Assembly (NCBI GenBank): GCA_049289295.1
Contig: JBATLL010000091.1
Coordinates: 1 to 64,000, forward strand
Direction of reading: 5' to 3'
Origin: BOKV01 sp049289295
GTDB taxonomy: Bacteria; Pseudomonadota; Alphaproteobacteria; Rhizobiales; Rhizobiaceae
DNA length: 64,000 nucleotides
Shown here in pieces: positions 1 through 10,200 of the stretch. The translations under genes and the position numbers were made by a program. Position 1 is the first letter of the stretch. Each line of letters starts with the position of its first letter. Below the pieces are notes generated by a model that was given only the letters and a program-made list of their open reading frames with translations, ran no database searches and was not told the origin of the DNA.

Positions 1-1
1 C

Positions 2-1414
2 GCTGGAAGCGCGTTCCTGGAAGTGGGGGCTACCGCTGCCCACGCGATGTATGGAAACGATGCGCCTTGTGCGGGCATGGTCGCCGGGATAGGCACCGTG
101 TCGGGCAGGGAGGTCATGATCATCGCAAATGATGCGACCGTCAAAGGTGGCACCTACTATCCCATGACGGTCAAGAAGCATTTGCGTGCACAGGAAATTG
201 CTGCCGAGAACAACCTGCCCTGTGTCTATCTCGTCGATTCCGGTGGAGCAAATCTTCCCAATCAGGACGAGGTGTTCCCCGACAGGGAGCATTTCGGGCG
301 CATTTTCTACAACCAGGCAAACATGAGCGCGCGAGGCATATCCCAGATCGCGGTGGTCATGGGTTCATGCACCGCGGGAGGTGCCTATGTGCCCGCCATG
401 AGTGACGAAACCATCATCGTCAAGAACCAGGGCACGATCTTTCTGGCTGGTCCGCCTCTGGTAAAGGCCGCTACCGGGGAGGTGGTGAGCGCCGAGGATC
501 TGGGTGGCGGCGATGTTCACACCCGGCTTTCAGGCGTGGCAGATCATCTGGCCGATGATGACGCGCATGCACTGGCACTGGCAAGGCGGGCGGTCGCCAA
601 TCTCAATCGGGTAAAACGCCAGCAGCTTGATCTGCAGGCTGTCGAGGAACCCGCCTACGATCCGCAGGAAATTCTCGGTGTTGTTCCAGCCGGTCTTCGC
701 ACGCCATACGACATTCGTGAAGTAATCGCGCGGGTGGTTGACGGCTCCCGTTTTGATGAATTCAAGGCGCGCTACGGTGCAACGCTGGTCTGCGGTTTCG
801 CCCATGTCATGGGCATGCCCGTCGGCATTATCGCCAACAATGGCGTGCTGTTTTCCGAAAGCGCGGTCAAGGGCGCGCATTTCGTCGAGCTCTGCTCGCA
901 GCGCAAGGTTCCCCTCATCTTCCTACAGAACATCACCGGCTTCATGGTCGGGCAGAAATACGAGGCTGGCGGCATCGCCAAGGATGGCGCGAAGCTTGTT
1001 ACCGCCGTTGCCACGACCAAAGTACCGAAGATAACCGTCCTGGTTGGGGGTTCGTTCGGGGCAGGCAATTATGGCATGTCGGGGCGCGCCTATTCGCCCC
1101 GTTTCCTGTGGACATGGCCCAATTCGCGCATCTCCGTCATGGGCGGCGAGCAGGCGGCAGGCGTGCTTGCGACCGTCAGGCGCGACGCCATCGAGCGCAA
1201 GGGCGGGAGTTGGAGCACGGACGAAGAAGCTGCCTTCAAGAAACCCACGCTCGACATGTTCGAGGAACAGTCCCACCCGCTTTATGCCTCCGCCCGGCTC
1301 TGGGATGACGGCATCATCGATCCACGCAAGACCCGCGCCGTTCTGGCACTCTCGCTATCCGCAGCTCTCAATGCGGAAATCGAGGAAACCAAATTCGGCC
1401 TGTTCAGGATGTGA
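2..1414 (+). CDS. mccB: Methylcrotonyl-CoA carboxylase carboxyltransferase (beta) subunit, 5'-truncated
   Basis: This is the carboxyltransferase half of the biotin enzyme that carboxylates 3-methylcrotonyl-CoA to 3-methylglutaconyl-CoA in leucine breakdown. The reading frame is open from the first bases of the window, so the true start lies upstream; an internal GTG at 23 is not the start. Visible family features are the glycine-rich GGAYVPAMSD stretch that helps bind the acyl-CoA and carboxybiotin, and the C-terminal GGSFGAGNYGMSGRAY motif typical of acyl-CoA carboxylase beta subunits. The stop codon lies 11 bases before the start chosen for the alpha subunit, so the two are probably translated from one message. 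The order beta, alpha, HMG-CoA lyase, hydratase is that of a liu operon. An isovaleryl-CoA dehydrogenase gene is expected just upstream, outside the window. Confidence 0.95.
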   Translation, partial: AGSAFLEVGATAAHAMYGNDAPCAGMVAGIGTVSGREVMIIANDATVKGGTYYPMTVKKHLRAQEIAAENNLPCVYLVDSGGANLPNQDEVFPDREHFGRIFYNQANMSARGISQIAVVMGSCTAGGAYVPAMSDETIIVKNQGTIFLAGPPLVKAATGEVVSAEDLGGGDVHTRLSGVADHLADDDAHALALARRAVANLNRVKRQQLDLQAVEEPAYDPQEILGVVPAGLRTPYDIREVIARVVDGSRFDEFKARYGATLVCGFAHVMGMPVGIIANNGVLFSESAVKGAHFVELCSQRKVPLIFLQNITGFMVGQKYEAGGIAKDGAKLVTAVATTKVPKITVLVGGSFGAGNYGMSGRAYSPRFLWTWPNSRISVMGGEQAAGVLATVRRDAIERKGGSWSTDEEAAFKKPTLDMFEEQSHPLYASARLWDDGIIDPRKTRAVLALSLSAALNAEIEETKFGLFRM

Positions 1415-1425
1415 GGTATCATCAG

Positions 1426-3420
<1,995 letters not shown>

Positions 3421-3422
3421 GC

Positions 3423-4289
3423 GTGTCCGAACGGGTCGAAATCTTCGAGATGGGTCCGCGGGACGGATTGCAGAACGAAAAGCAGTTTGTCGAAACCGAT
3501 GACAAGGTTGCGCTTGTCAATCTGCTCTCATCGTGCGGTTTCTCCAAGATCGAGGTTACAAGCTTCGTTTCCCCCAGGTGGGTTCCGCAGATGGCTGACG
3601 CAGCCGAAGTGATGGCGCGCATCGATCGCGTTCGAGGTGTCACTTATGCGGCCCTCACGCCGAACATGAAGGGCTATGAAGCAGCACGTGATGCCAGGGC
3701 TGATGAAGTCGCCATCTTCGGTTCGGCTTCCGAAACCTTCAGCCAGAAGAATATCAATTGCTCGATCGCCGAAAGCCTCGAACGTTTCAGGCCGGTTGTC
3801 GAGGCTGCAGCCGCAGACGGCATATCCGTACGCGGCTATGTCTCCTGCACCACGGACTGCCCCTACGAAGGCAGGATTGATCCGTCCGCGCCAGCCCGCA
3901 TAGCGGAAGCGCTGCTGGAAATGGGCTGCTACGAGGTATCGCTGGCTGACACCATCGGTCATGCCACGCCAGACTCGATCCGCGCAATGCTGGAAGAGGT
4001 CCTGAAGGTCGCCGACGCGCATAGCCTCGCAGGTCATTACCATGACACGATGGGTCGTGCGCTTTCCAATATCGTCGCCAGCCTCGAACTGGGTCTCAGA
4101 ACTTTCGACGCTGCTGTCGGTGGGTTGGGCGGATGTCCTTACGCGCCCGGTGCCAAGGGCAATGTCGACACGATACTGGTCAACGCATTGCTGATCGAGC
4201 GCGGTTTCGACACTGGCCTTGATGGCGTGCGTCTCGGCCAGGCAGCAGCACTGGCCCGCAAACTGGTGGGAGTTGGAAATGGCATATGA
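3423..4289 (+). CDS. hmgL: Hydroxymethylglutaryl-CoA lyase
   Basis: This enzyme cleaves 3-hydroxy-3-methylglutaryl-CoA to acetoacetate and acetyl-CoA, the last step of leucine degradation. It is a 288-residue TIM-barrel protein of the HMGL-like family. It starts with the EMGPRDGLQNE motif that supplies metal and substrate ligands, and it carries the GGLGGCPYAPGAKGN signature with the catalytic cysteine at residue 238. A perfect GGAGGA Shine-Dalgarno at 3411-3416 lies inside the end of mccA. GTG 3423 has correct spacing to it, while the in-frame GTG at 3417 touches it, so 3423 is preferred. The gene is also called liuE or mvaB in other organisms. Overlaps at both ends indicate translational coupling within the operon. 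Confidence 0.95.
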   Translation: MSERVEIFEMGPRDGLQNEKQFVETDDKVALVNLLSSCGFSKIEVTSFVSPRWVPQMADAAEVMARIDRVRGVTYAALTPNMKGYEAARDARADEVAIFGSASETFSQKNINCSIAESLERFRPVVEAAAADGISVRGYVSCTTDCPYEGRIDPSAPARIAEALLEMGCYEVSLADTIGHATPDSIRAMLEEVLKVADAHSLAGHYHDTMGRALSNIVASLELGLRTFDAAVGGLGGCPYAPGAKGNVDTILVNALLIERGFDTGLDGVRLGQAAALARKLVGVGNGI

Positions 4290-5064
4290 AACGATCGAGG
4301 TAAGCACCACCGGTGAAGGTGTGGCAAACCTCGTGCTCTCACGAACTGAAAAGCATAATGCGCTGTCATCGACCATGATCAGCGAGTTGACCGACGCTTC
4401 AACCGTGCTTGGCAACGATCCATCCCTGCGCGCAGTGATCCTTTCTGCCCGCGGTGACAGCTTCTGTGCCGGTGGAGATCTTGGCTGGATGAAGGAGCAG
4501 TTTTCCGCCAGCCGCCAGACCCGCATGGAAGAGGCGCGCAAACTTGCCGTCATGCTCAAGACACTGAACGAAATTCCGAAGTTCCTGGTTGGTCGGATAC
4601 ATGGCAATGCCTTTGGCGGCGGTATTGGCATGATGTCCGTTTGCGATGTCGCGATTGCTGCAGATGGCGCGAAATTCGGATTGACCGAGACCCGCCTCGG
4701 TCTCATTCCTGCAACCATAAGTCCTTATGTTGTCGCGCGGGTCGGCGAGGGAATGGCCAGACGGATATTCATGTCCGCGCGCCTTTTCGGGACAGAAGAG
4801 GCAATACAGTTCGGACTTGTCGCCAGAAGCGTTCCAGCTGACGCGCTTGATGCCGCAATCGAAGCCGAGATCAGGCCGTGCCTTGCTGCTGCTCCCGGTG
4901 CAATTGCCGCTTCGAAACGCCTGACCAGAATGCTCGGCGCGCCAATTGGCACCGAACAGATGGAAGCAACCATCTCCGCCTTGGCAGACACCTGGGAAAA
5001 CCCTGAATCTCATGAAGGCGTCAGCGCCTTTTTTGAAAAGCGCAAGCCGAACTGGTCGAAGTGA
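4279..5064 (+). CDS. liuC: Enoyl-CoA hydratase family, probable methylglutaconyl-CoA hydratase
   Basis: A 261-residue crotonase-fold protein. By position it should hydrate 3-methylglutaconyl-CoA to HMG-CoA, the step between the carboxylase and the lyase encoded just upstream. The oxyanion-hole segments are visible as FCAGGDLGWM and HGNAFGGGIGMM. The start at ATG 4279 lies inside the last codons of hmgL (an 11-base overlap). The open frame extends further upstream only within hmgL and lacks family sequence there. The gene ends the operon: the next 425 bases hold the leader of an unrelated decarboxylase gene, and I see no strong intrinsic terminator directly after the stop. General enoyl-CoA hydratase activity cannot be excluded from sequence alone. 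Confidence 0.88.
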   Translation: MAYETIEVSTTGEGVANLVLSRTEKHNALSSTMISELTDASTVLGNDPSLRAVILSARGDSFCAGGDLGWMKEQFSASRQTRMEEARKLAVMLKTLNEIPKFLVGRIHGNAFGGGIGMMSVCDVAIAADGAKFGLTETRLGLIPATISPYVVARVGEGMARRIFMSARLFGTEEAIQFGLVARSVPADALDAAIEAEIRPCLAAAPGAIAASKRLTRMLGAPIGTEQMEATISALADTWENPESHEGVSAFFEKRKPNWSK

Positions 5065-5089
5065 AAAAATATTGCACCTGCTCACAAAT

Positions 5090-5489
5090 CGGTTGAATGC
5101 AGACCCGAACAGGCGCATATACCCCCTGCCCAATATCGCACGTGCAGCGGATGCGCACAGGCCGGGCGGGAGTAATCCCGAACGGAGAATCTGGTGAACC
5201 CGGTTGATTAGCCTGGATGAATGTTCAGGCTGCTTTCGAAGGCGAAATTCCAGATAGTGTCCATAAGCAACGACGGTGAGGGCTTTTTTGGTCTCACGTG
5301 GCTTTCCACCAGCCGCATGTACTGAAGAGGCGCACCATCTTTGCCGGAAGTGCGGGGGTTCCATCCTTCCAATCCAAGGCAGCAAAAACCGGCCGGTTTC
5401 GCGGGCGCGAAGCGGCTACCCTTTGTCTGCCGGCTGTGCTGCGCTGTCTGCGCGCCAGGCCGCGCCTTGCTCTGGAAGTGGACGCGACG
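5090..5489 (+). promoter_or_regulatory. Long structured leader of the ornithine decarboxylase gene, possible speF-type element
   Basis: About 400 bases separate liuC from odc, with no conventional gene. A weak promoter-like pair, TTGAAT at 5093-5098 and CATATA at 5116-5121, has 17-base spacing. Downstream are compact hairpins: a 5-bp stem closed by a GTAA loop (5167-5180), a 6-bp stem (5210-5231), and a 14-base perfect palindrome (5386-5399), followed by GC-rich sequence up to the start codon. A 34-codon open frame occupies 5221-5325. From family knowledge, a conserved leader RNA called speF lies before ornithine decarboxylase genes in alphaproteobacteria and is of similar length. The position fits, but I cannot align this sequence to that model. 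Polyamine- or ornithine-dependent control is the inferred role. Confidence 0.5.
5221..5325 (+). CDS. Possible 34-residue leader peptide upstream of ornithine decarboxylase
   Basis: A short ATG-initiated frame encodes 34 residues beginning MFRLLSKAKFQ and ending WLSTSRMY, followed by TGA. It lies wholly inside the structured odc leader, and its ATG sits within the loop of the hairpin at 5210-5231. Its codons (many C- or G-ending, for example AAG, GCG, TTC, CAG, AGC, AAC, GAC, GAG, GGC) resemble the real genes nearby better than random sequence does. The ribosome-binding site is weak (GGA at 5214-5216). In gammaproteobacteria a 34-residue leader peptide upstream of speF stalls ribosomes when ornithine is bound. 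The equal length here may be coincidence, because I see no sequence similarity to that peptide. Confidence 0.4.
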   Translation: MFRLLSKAKFQIVSISNDGEGFFGLTWLSTSRMY

Positions 5490-6623
5490 ATGATTTCTCC
5501 GCGCATTCGTGGTTTTCTTGACGAACGCCGACCCGAAGAGCCCTGCCTGGTCATTGACCTGGAGCAGGTTCGACGGAACTTCAATGCTTTCCGCCATGCC
5601 ATGCCCGAAAGTGCAGTCTATTACGCGGTGAAAGCCAATCCGCATCCGGAAATCCTTCGCCTGCTGGCCAATGCCGGTTCCAGTTTCGACTGTGCCTCGG
5701 TGGCTGAAATCCACATGGCGCTCGAGGCTGGCGCAACTGCCGACCGCATTTCATTTGGCAACACGATCAAGAAGGAGCGCGACATTGCGCGCGCCTTCGA
5801 ACTGGGCGTGCGGATGTTTGCCGTCGATTGCGAGGAGGAAGTCGCCAAGATTTCGTGCGCCGCACCTGGTGCAAAGATATTCTGCCGCATCCTCACGGAC
5901 GGAGCGGGAGCCGAATGGCCGCTCTCGCGCAAATTCGGATGTGATCCCGAAATGGCGGTTGGCGTGCTCGAGGAAGCCCGGCGACTGAAACTCGAACCGC
6001 TCGGCATTTCCTTCCATGTCGGTTCCCAGCAGACGAACCGGGACGCCTGGGGCGCTGCGCTCGAGACGGCTGCTTCGATCTTTCGTGAACTGGAAGTGCG
6101 TGGCATTCGCCTGACCATGGTCAATCTCGGTGGAGGTTTCCCGACTCGCTATCTCAAATCGGTGCCGGAACTCGCGGACTATGGCCAGTCGATCTATGCC
6201 TGCGTTCGCAAGGCTTTCGGAAACCGGATACCCGACACCATCATCGAACCAGGCCGTGGCATGGTTGGCGATGCCGGAGTGATCCGCTCCGAAGTGGTTC
6301 TTGTCTCGCGCAAGTCACAAACCGATACCGTGCGCTGGGTCTATCTGGACATTGGCAAGTTTGGCGGGCTGGCGGAGACGATGGACGAGGCCATCCGCTA
6401 TTCGATCGTGACCAGCAGGGATGGCGACACGCTCAGTCCCTGCGTGCTTGCCGGACCGACCTGTGATTCGGCTGATGTCCTTTACGAGAAGAACCCATAC
6501 GCACTGCCCGATACGCTGACTGCAGGCGATGAGATTCTCATCGAAGGTACCGGAGCCTATACATCGACCTATTCGGCAGTGGCCTTCAACGGATTTCCGC
6601 CTCTGCGCACATTCGTGATCTGA
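5490..6623 (+). CDS. odc: Ornithine/lysine decarboxylase, alanine-racemase-fold (group IV) type
   Basis: This 377-residue PLP enzyme of the Orn/DAP/Arg decarboxylase group 2 family should make putrescine from ornithine, and some alphaproteobacterial members also act on lysine. The PLP-binding lysine is K48 in YYAVKANPHPE. HVGSQ, GGGFP and EPGRGMVGDAG are the expected phosphate- and substrate-binding motifs. The catalytic cysteine of the partner active site is C325 in GPTCDSADV, which distinguishes ornithine decarboxylases from diaminopimelate decarboxylases. ATG 5490 is preceded by GGAAG at 5474-5478, and family similarity begins at once. The frame is open for 64 more codons upstream, but that part is leader sequence. 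An intrinsic terminator follows, so the gene is its own unit, separate from the liu operon. Confidence 0.9.
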   Translation: MISPRIRGFLDERRPEEPCLVIDLEQVRRNFNAFRHAMPESAVYYAVKANPHPEILRLLANAGSSFDCASVAEIHMALEAGATADRISFGNTIKKERDIARAFELGVRMFAVDCEEEVAKISCAAPGAKIFCRILTDGAGAEWPLSRKFGCDPEMAVGVLEEARRLKLEPLGISFHVGSQQTNRDAWGAALETAASIFRELEVRGIRLTMVNLGGGFPTRYLKSVPELADYGQSIYACVRKAFGNRIPDTIIEPGRGMVGDAGVIRSEVVLVSRKSQTDTVRWVYLDIGKFGGLAETMDEAIRYSIVTSRDGDTLSPCVLAGPTCDSADVLYEKNPYALPDTLTAGDEILIEGTGAYTSTYSAVAFNGFPPLRTFVI

Positions 6624-6646
6624 CGATACAGGCATCTGGACTTGCA

Positions 6647-6673
6647 GGGGCTGCCTTCTCGGCAGCCCCTTTT
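6647..6673 (+). terminator. Intrinsic terminator after odc
   Basis: A perfect 9-bp GC-rich stem (GGGGCTGCC with GGCAGCCCC), a five-base loop and a run of four T. It lies 24 bases after the odc stop codon. Confidence 0.88.
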
Positions 6674-6738
6674 CGTTTCCTGCACTTGTCTTTTCCGCCT
6701 TGCCGCGCGATCACGTGTAGCCGCAATGGAGGTCGCGA

Positions 6739-7164
6739 ATGCAATACAAGCCCGTGATGAATGCCGAAGAAGTCACCCGCTATGTCCGCAAGGTTTTTCC
6801 GCAGGCGGACAGCTATGGCTGGCGCGCCAGGGAGGTCGAACCAGGTGCCATTACGGTCGACATGAAAGTATCTGGCAGTGATCTTCGGCCGGGTGGCACG
6901 GTCTCGGGTCCGACCATGTTCGCGCTTGCCGATGTTACAGCTTACTTGCTGGTGCTTGCCCACATAGGTGAAGTCGCGCTGGCGGTGACGACAAGCCTGA
7001 ATATCAATTTCCTGAACAAACCCGATCCTGGCGATCTCGTTGCCACAGGACGTTTCCTGAAACTGGGCAAGCGGCTGGCCATCTGTGACATCCATATCGA
7101 ATCGACAGTTACCGGCACTCTGGTGGCACAGGCCACGGCTACCTATTCGATCCCGCCAGCCTGA
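6739..7164 (+). CDS. PaaI-like hotdog-fold thioesterase
   Basis: A 141-residue single-domain protein of the hotdog thioesterase family, which hydrolyses acyl-CoA or aryl-CoA esters. The HGG-type signature region of PaaI proteins is present in altered form as LRPGGTVSGPTMFALADV, with the usual small-residue and Asp pattern. The C-terminal half (TTSLNINFLNKP, then ATGRFLKLGKR) matches the beta-strand layout of the family. GGAGG at 6728-6732 fixes ATG 6739. It stands alone between the odc terminator and the promoter of the large surface protein, so context does not reveal the substrate. The leucine-degradation genes nearby make a short branched acyl-CoA conceivable, but that is a guess. Confidence 0.8.
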   Translation: MQYKPVMNAEEVTRYVRKVFPQADSYGWRAREVEPGAITVDMKVSGSDLRPGGTVSGPTMFALADVTAYLLVLAHIGEVALAVTTSLNINFLNKPDPGDLVATGRFLKLGKRLAICDIHIESTVTGTLVAQATATYSIPPA

Positions 7165-7182
7165 TCGCATTACGCCATGTTT

Positions 7183-7236
7183 GGTTGTTTTTTTATGCAA
7201 TACAACCTTGACGTGTTAAAAATGTTAACTTATCAG
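7183..7236 (+). promoter_or_regulatory. Promoter with flanking inverted repeat upstream of the large LEPR-xLL protein gene
   Basis: TTGACG at 7208-7213 and TATCAG at 7231-7236 have ideal 17-base spacing. A six-base inverted repeat (GGTTGT at 7183-7188, ACAACC at 7202-7207) touches the -35 element, the usual place for an activator site. A second repeat, GTTAA-N5-TTAAC (7215-7229), fills the spacer, where a repressor would bind. No regulator gene is adjacent. Confidence 0.55.
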
Positions 7237-7255
7237 AACTAGAAGTGATTTGGGC

Positions 7256-7296
7256 GGATGCATCCGGTGGCTAGCCACCAAAGCTGCGAGGCATCC
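7256..7296 (+). promoter_or_regulatory. Structured 5' untranslated region before the LEPR-xLL protein gene
   Basis: Two perfect palindromes follow each other: GGATGCATCC at 7256-7265 and GGTGGCTAGCCACC at 7266-7279. In addition GGATG (7256-7260) can pair with CATCC (7292-7296), which would enclose the second hairpin and cover the GAGG ribosome-binding site at 7288-7291. This suggests control of translation. I could not match it to a known riboswitch class. Confidence 0.4.
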
Positions 7297-10200
7297 ATGG
7301 GGTATTCGGTAAAGTCGGTAAAACGCTCTCTTGCGAGCACCACTCCTGCTGGGAAAATGGTCCAGGGAGATCATGATTTTCTGGCGCGGTTGGAAGCGCG
7401 CCCCTACCTTGCTGACACAAGGGCGCTGGAGCCAAGAATCCTTCTGGATGCGGCCGGGTTTGATACGGCCATAGAGATCTCCAACGAGGCCGGCTCCATG
7501 GGTCAGGAAACCCCGCTTGATACAGCAACGCCGGATGTGCATCAGATCGAGCCGCTCGCGGACCTCTTTGCAACGCAGCCGCAAACCGCCTCGCAAGTCC
7601 TGTTTGTTGACGCGGGCGTGGACGATCCTCAGGAACTGATCTCCGGCCTGCCATCAGGTACGGAGGTGGTATTCCTCGATTCGGCCAATGACGGGTTGGC
7701 GCAGATTGCGGCCTATCTTGCGGGACGCGATGGCATCGACGCAATTCACATCGTCTCGCACGGAAGTTCCGGTTCGCTTGAACTCGGCAATGGTTCGCTC
7801 ACCCTTGAAAGCATGGACGGCGAGCATGCCGGTTTGCTTGCTGCGATTTCAACATCATTGTCGCAGGATGCAGACATCCTGATCTATGGCTGCAACTTCG
7901 CGGCTGGTCCGATGGGAGCGGATGCGGTCGCAAGGCTGTCGGAACTCACGGGAGCAGACATAGCCGCATCCGATGACCTGACCGGCGCTGCCGCGCTGGG
8001 CGGTGACTGGGACCTGGAAGTCCAGGCAGGTTCCATCGAAACTGCCGCGCTCGCGGCGCTGGACTTCCAGTCGGTCCTCACGATCGACGCCCAGCAGGTT
8101 GCCAATGACGCTTTTTTCAGGGGCAATTTTGTAGAGGCCGGCATCACTGAAAACGGCACTTTCGGCAGCTCATCGCCAGTCCCGTCCGGCTATCATTCGT
8201 CACGTGTCCCCGGCATTTTCGGCTTCATAGCCAATCCCCAGATGGACAACTGGGCAACTTACGACGGCGATTTCTTCTCACCGGGTACACCCCATGAAGG
8301 TTTCACCGTGAGCGTTGCTGGCACGAGTTACTTGAATGACACCGCCACCGGTGCTGCAATCCCTGGTTCTATCACGGATGTGCGAACCGGTGTTCTGTGC
8401 GGCCAGAATGCTGCGGTGGTGGAATGGACGGGTACTGTCGCCGGACTTCAGATCCAGCGCACCTTCACCATCCTCGAGAATGAACTTTTCATCCTGACGG
8501 AGACCCGCATAACGAACATCACTGGCGCAAGCATCAATGGCATCTACTTTGCTGCACAGCTTGATCCGGACAACGATCAGACCCTAGGCGGCGGTTTTGC
8601 CACCACAAACATCATTGATTCCCAACCTGGTGGTGGTTCGAATATCGCCAGCGTAACCGCGTCACAATCCGCCAACGACGGCTCCACGATTTCGCTTGTC
8701 GCCGATGATGCGCGAGCGCGTGCCGGGTATGGTGACTTTCTCACTGGTGACGCGGCGCTGCTGTACAATGGTTTTGGAGCTCTGACCCAGACTGTCGGTT
8801 CTTCGGCAACGGTTGATGAGTCGATTTCCCTGGCCTTCAACATCGGAACCCTGGGCGCCGGAGAAACGACGACGATCAACTATACCTATCTCCTGGCGGG
8901 AGATCCTTCAGGTGCAATCGCCTGCCTCAACTTGCCGGACGCGCAACCGGATGGACCGGTAGATATTCCCCATGGCAGCACCATCAATATCGATGCACTT
9001 GGCAACGATTCCGACCCCAATGGCGATCCTGTTGCCATAACGCACATTGTGGATCCCGCAAATCCGGGAACCCTTGTTCCCATCTCTGTCGGCAGCCCTG
9101 TCACGCTGTCCACGGGAACCATCGTCAGCCTGCTTCCAGACAGTAGTTTTGACGTCACCGGATCATTTGCCAATCTGGGCGCCGAGACGTTCGACTACGT
9201 CATTGATGACGGAACATCAGGCACCGCGCAGGCAACAGTGTCGCTCAACATCACAAATACGCCTCCGGCGCTGAACCTTGACCCTGACAATTCCTCTGGC
9301 GGAATTGACGATGGTGGCTACGAAGTCACTTTCACGGAAAACGGCGCGGCCGTGTCCATCGTCGACACAGACATGACAATCGTGGACCCCGATGAAGACA
9401 TCGTCGAAATCGTCGTCACTCTGACAAATGGCCAGATTGGCGACATGTACGATTTTCCGAGTCTGCTTCCGGGAGGAGTGACGGCAGCCGTCATTCCGAT
9501 CGCGACCCTGACGGCTCCGGGCACAATCACCATAACGTTTACGGGAACGGCAACTACAACGGCAGCGGACTGGAGTGCAATCCTGCAGGCTGTGACCTTC
9601 CAGCCATCGACCAACGATGTTCACAACCCCGATCCGGCTGATCGCAACATAACGATTGAGGCGACCGATTCGGCAATGGCGAGTTCGGGCGTGCTGGAAA
9701 CGCTCGTGCATGTCGTGCCGGTAAACGATCCGCCGACACTCGATCTCGACGATGACAACTCATCTGGCATCAACGCCGGTCACTACCAGGGCACCTATGT
9801 CGAAAACGCGGTCTCGGCCCCTCTTTCTAGCGGTGTGATCATTACCGATCTTGATGACACAAACTTTGAATCAATGGTCATCACGCTGACCAACGGACAG
9901 GTCGGCGATATTCTGAACGTTGGCGCACTGCCTGCGGGCATTTCGCTTGTTGGCGTGCCACCCACACCACTGATTGCGCCGGGAACGATAACCGTCCAGC
10001 TGACCGGCTCTGCCCCGCTTGCCGACTATCAGTCAGCCATCGCTGCAGTGACCTTTTCAAGCACCTCGGAAAACCCGCTCGCAGGCGTGCGCACTGTCAC
10101 GGTTACCGGTAATGATGGAACGGATGCGACACCAACGCGGACGGCATTCATCACCGTTCAGCCCGTCAACGACGCGCCGTTCCCGATTGATCCGTCGGGT

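Noticed and set aside
7256..7296. Cyclic-di-GMP (GEMM) riboswitch upstream of the giant surface protein
   Set aside because: The context is tempting, but the conserved GGCAAACC-like and GACGCAAAGCC-like segments are not both present; only generic hairpins can be supported.
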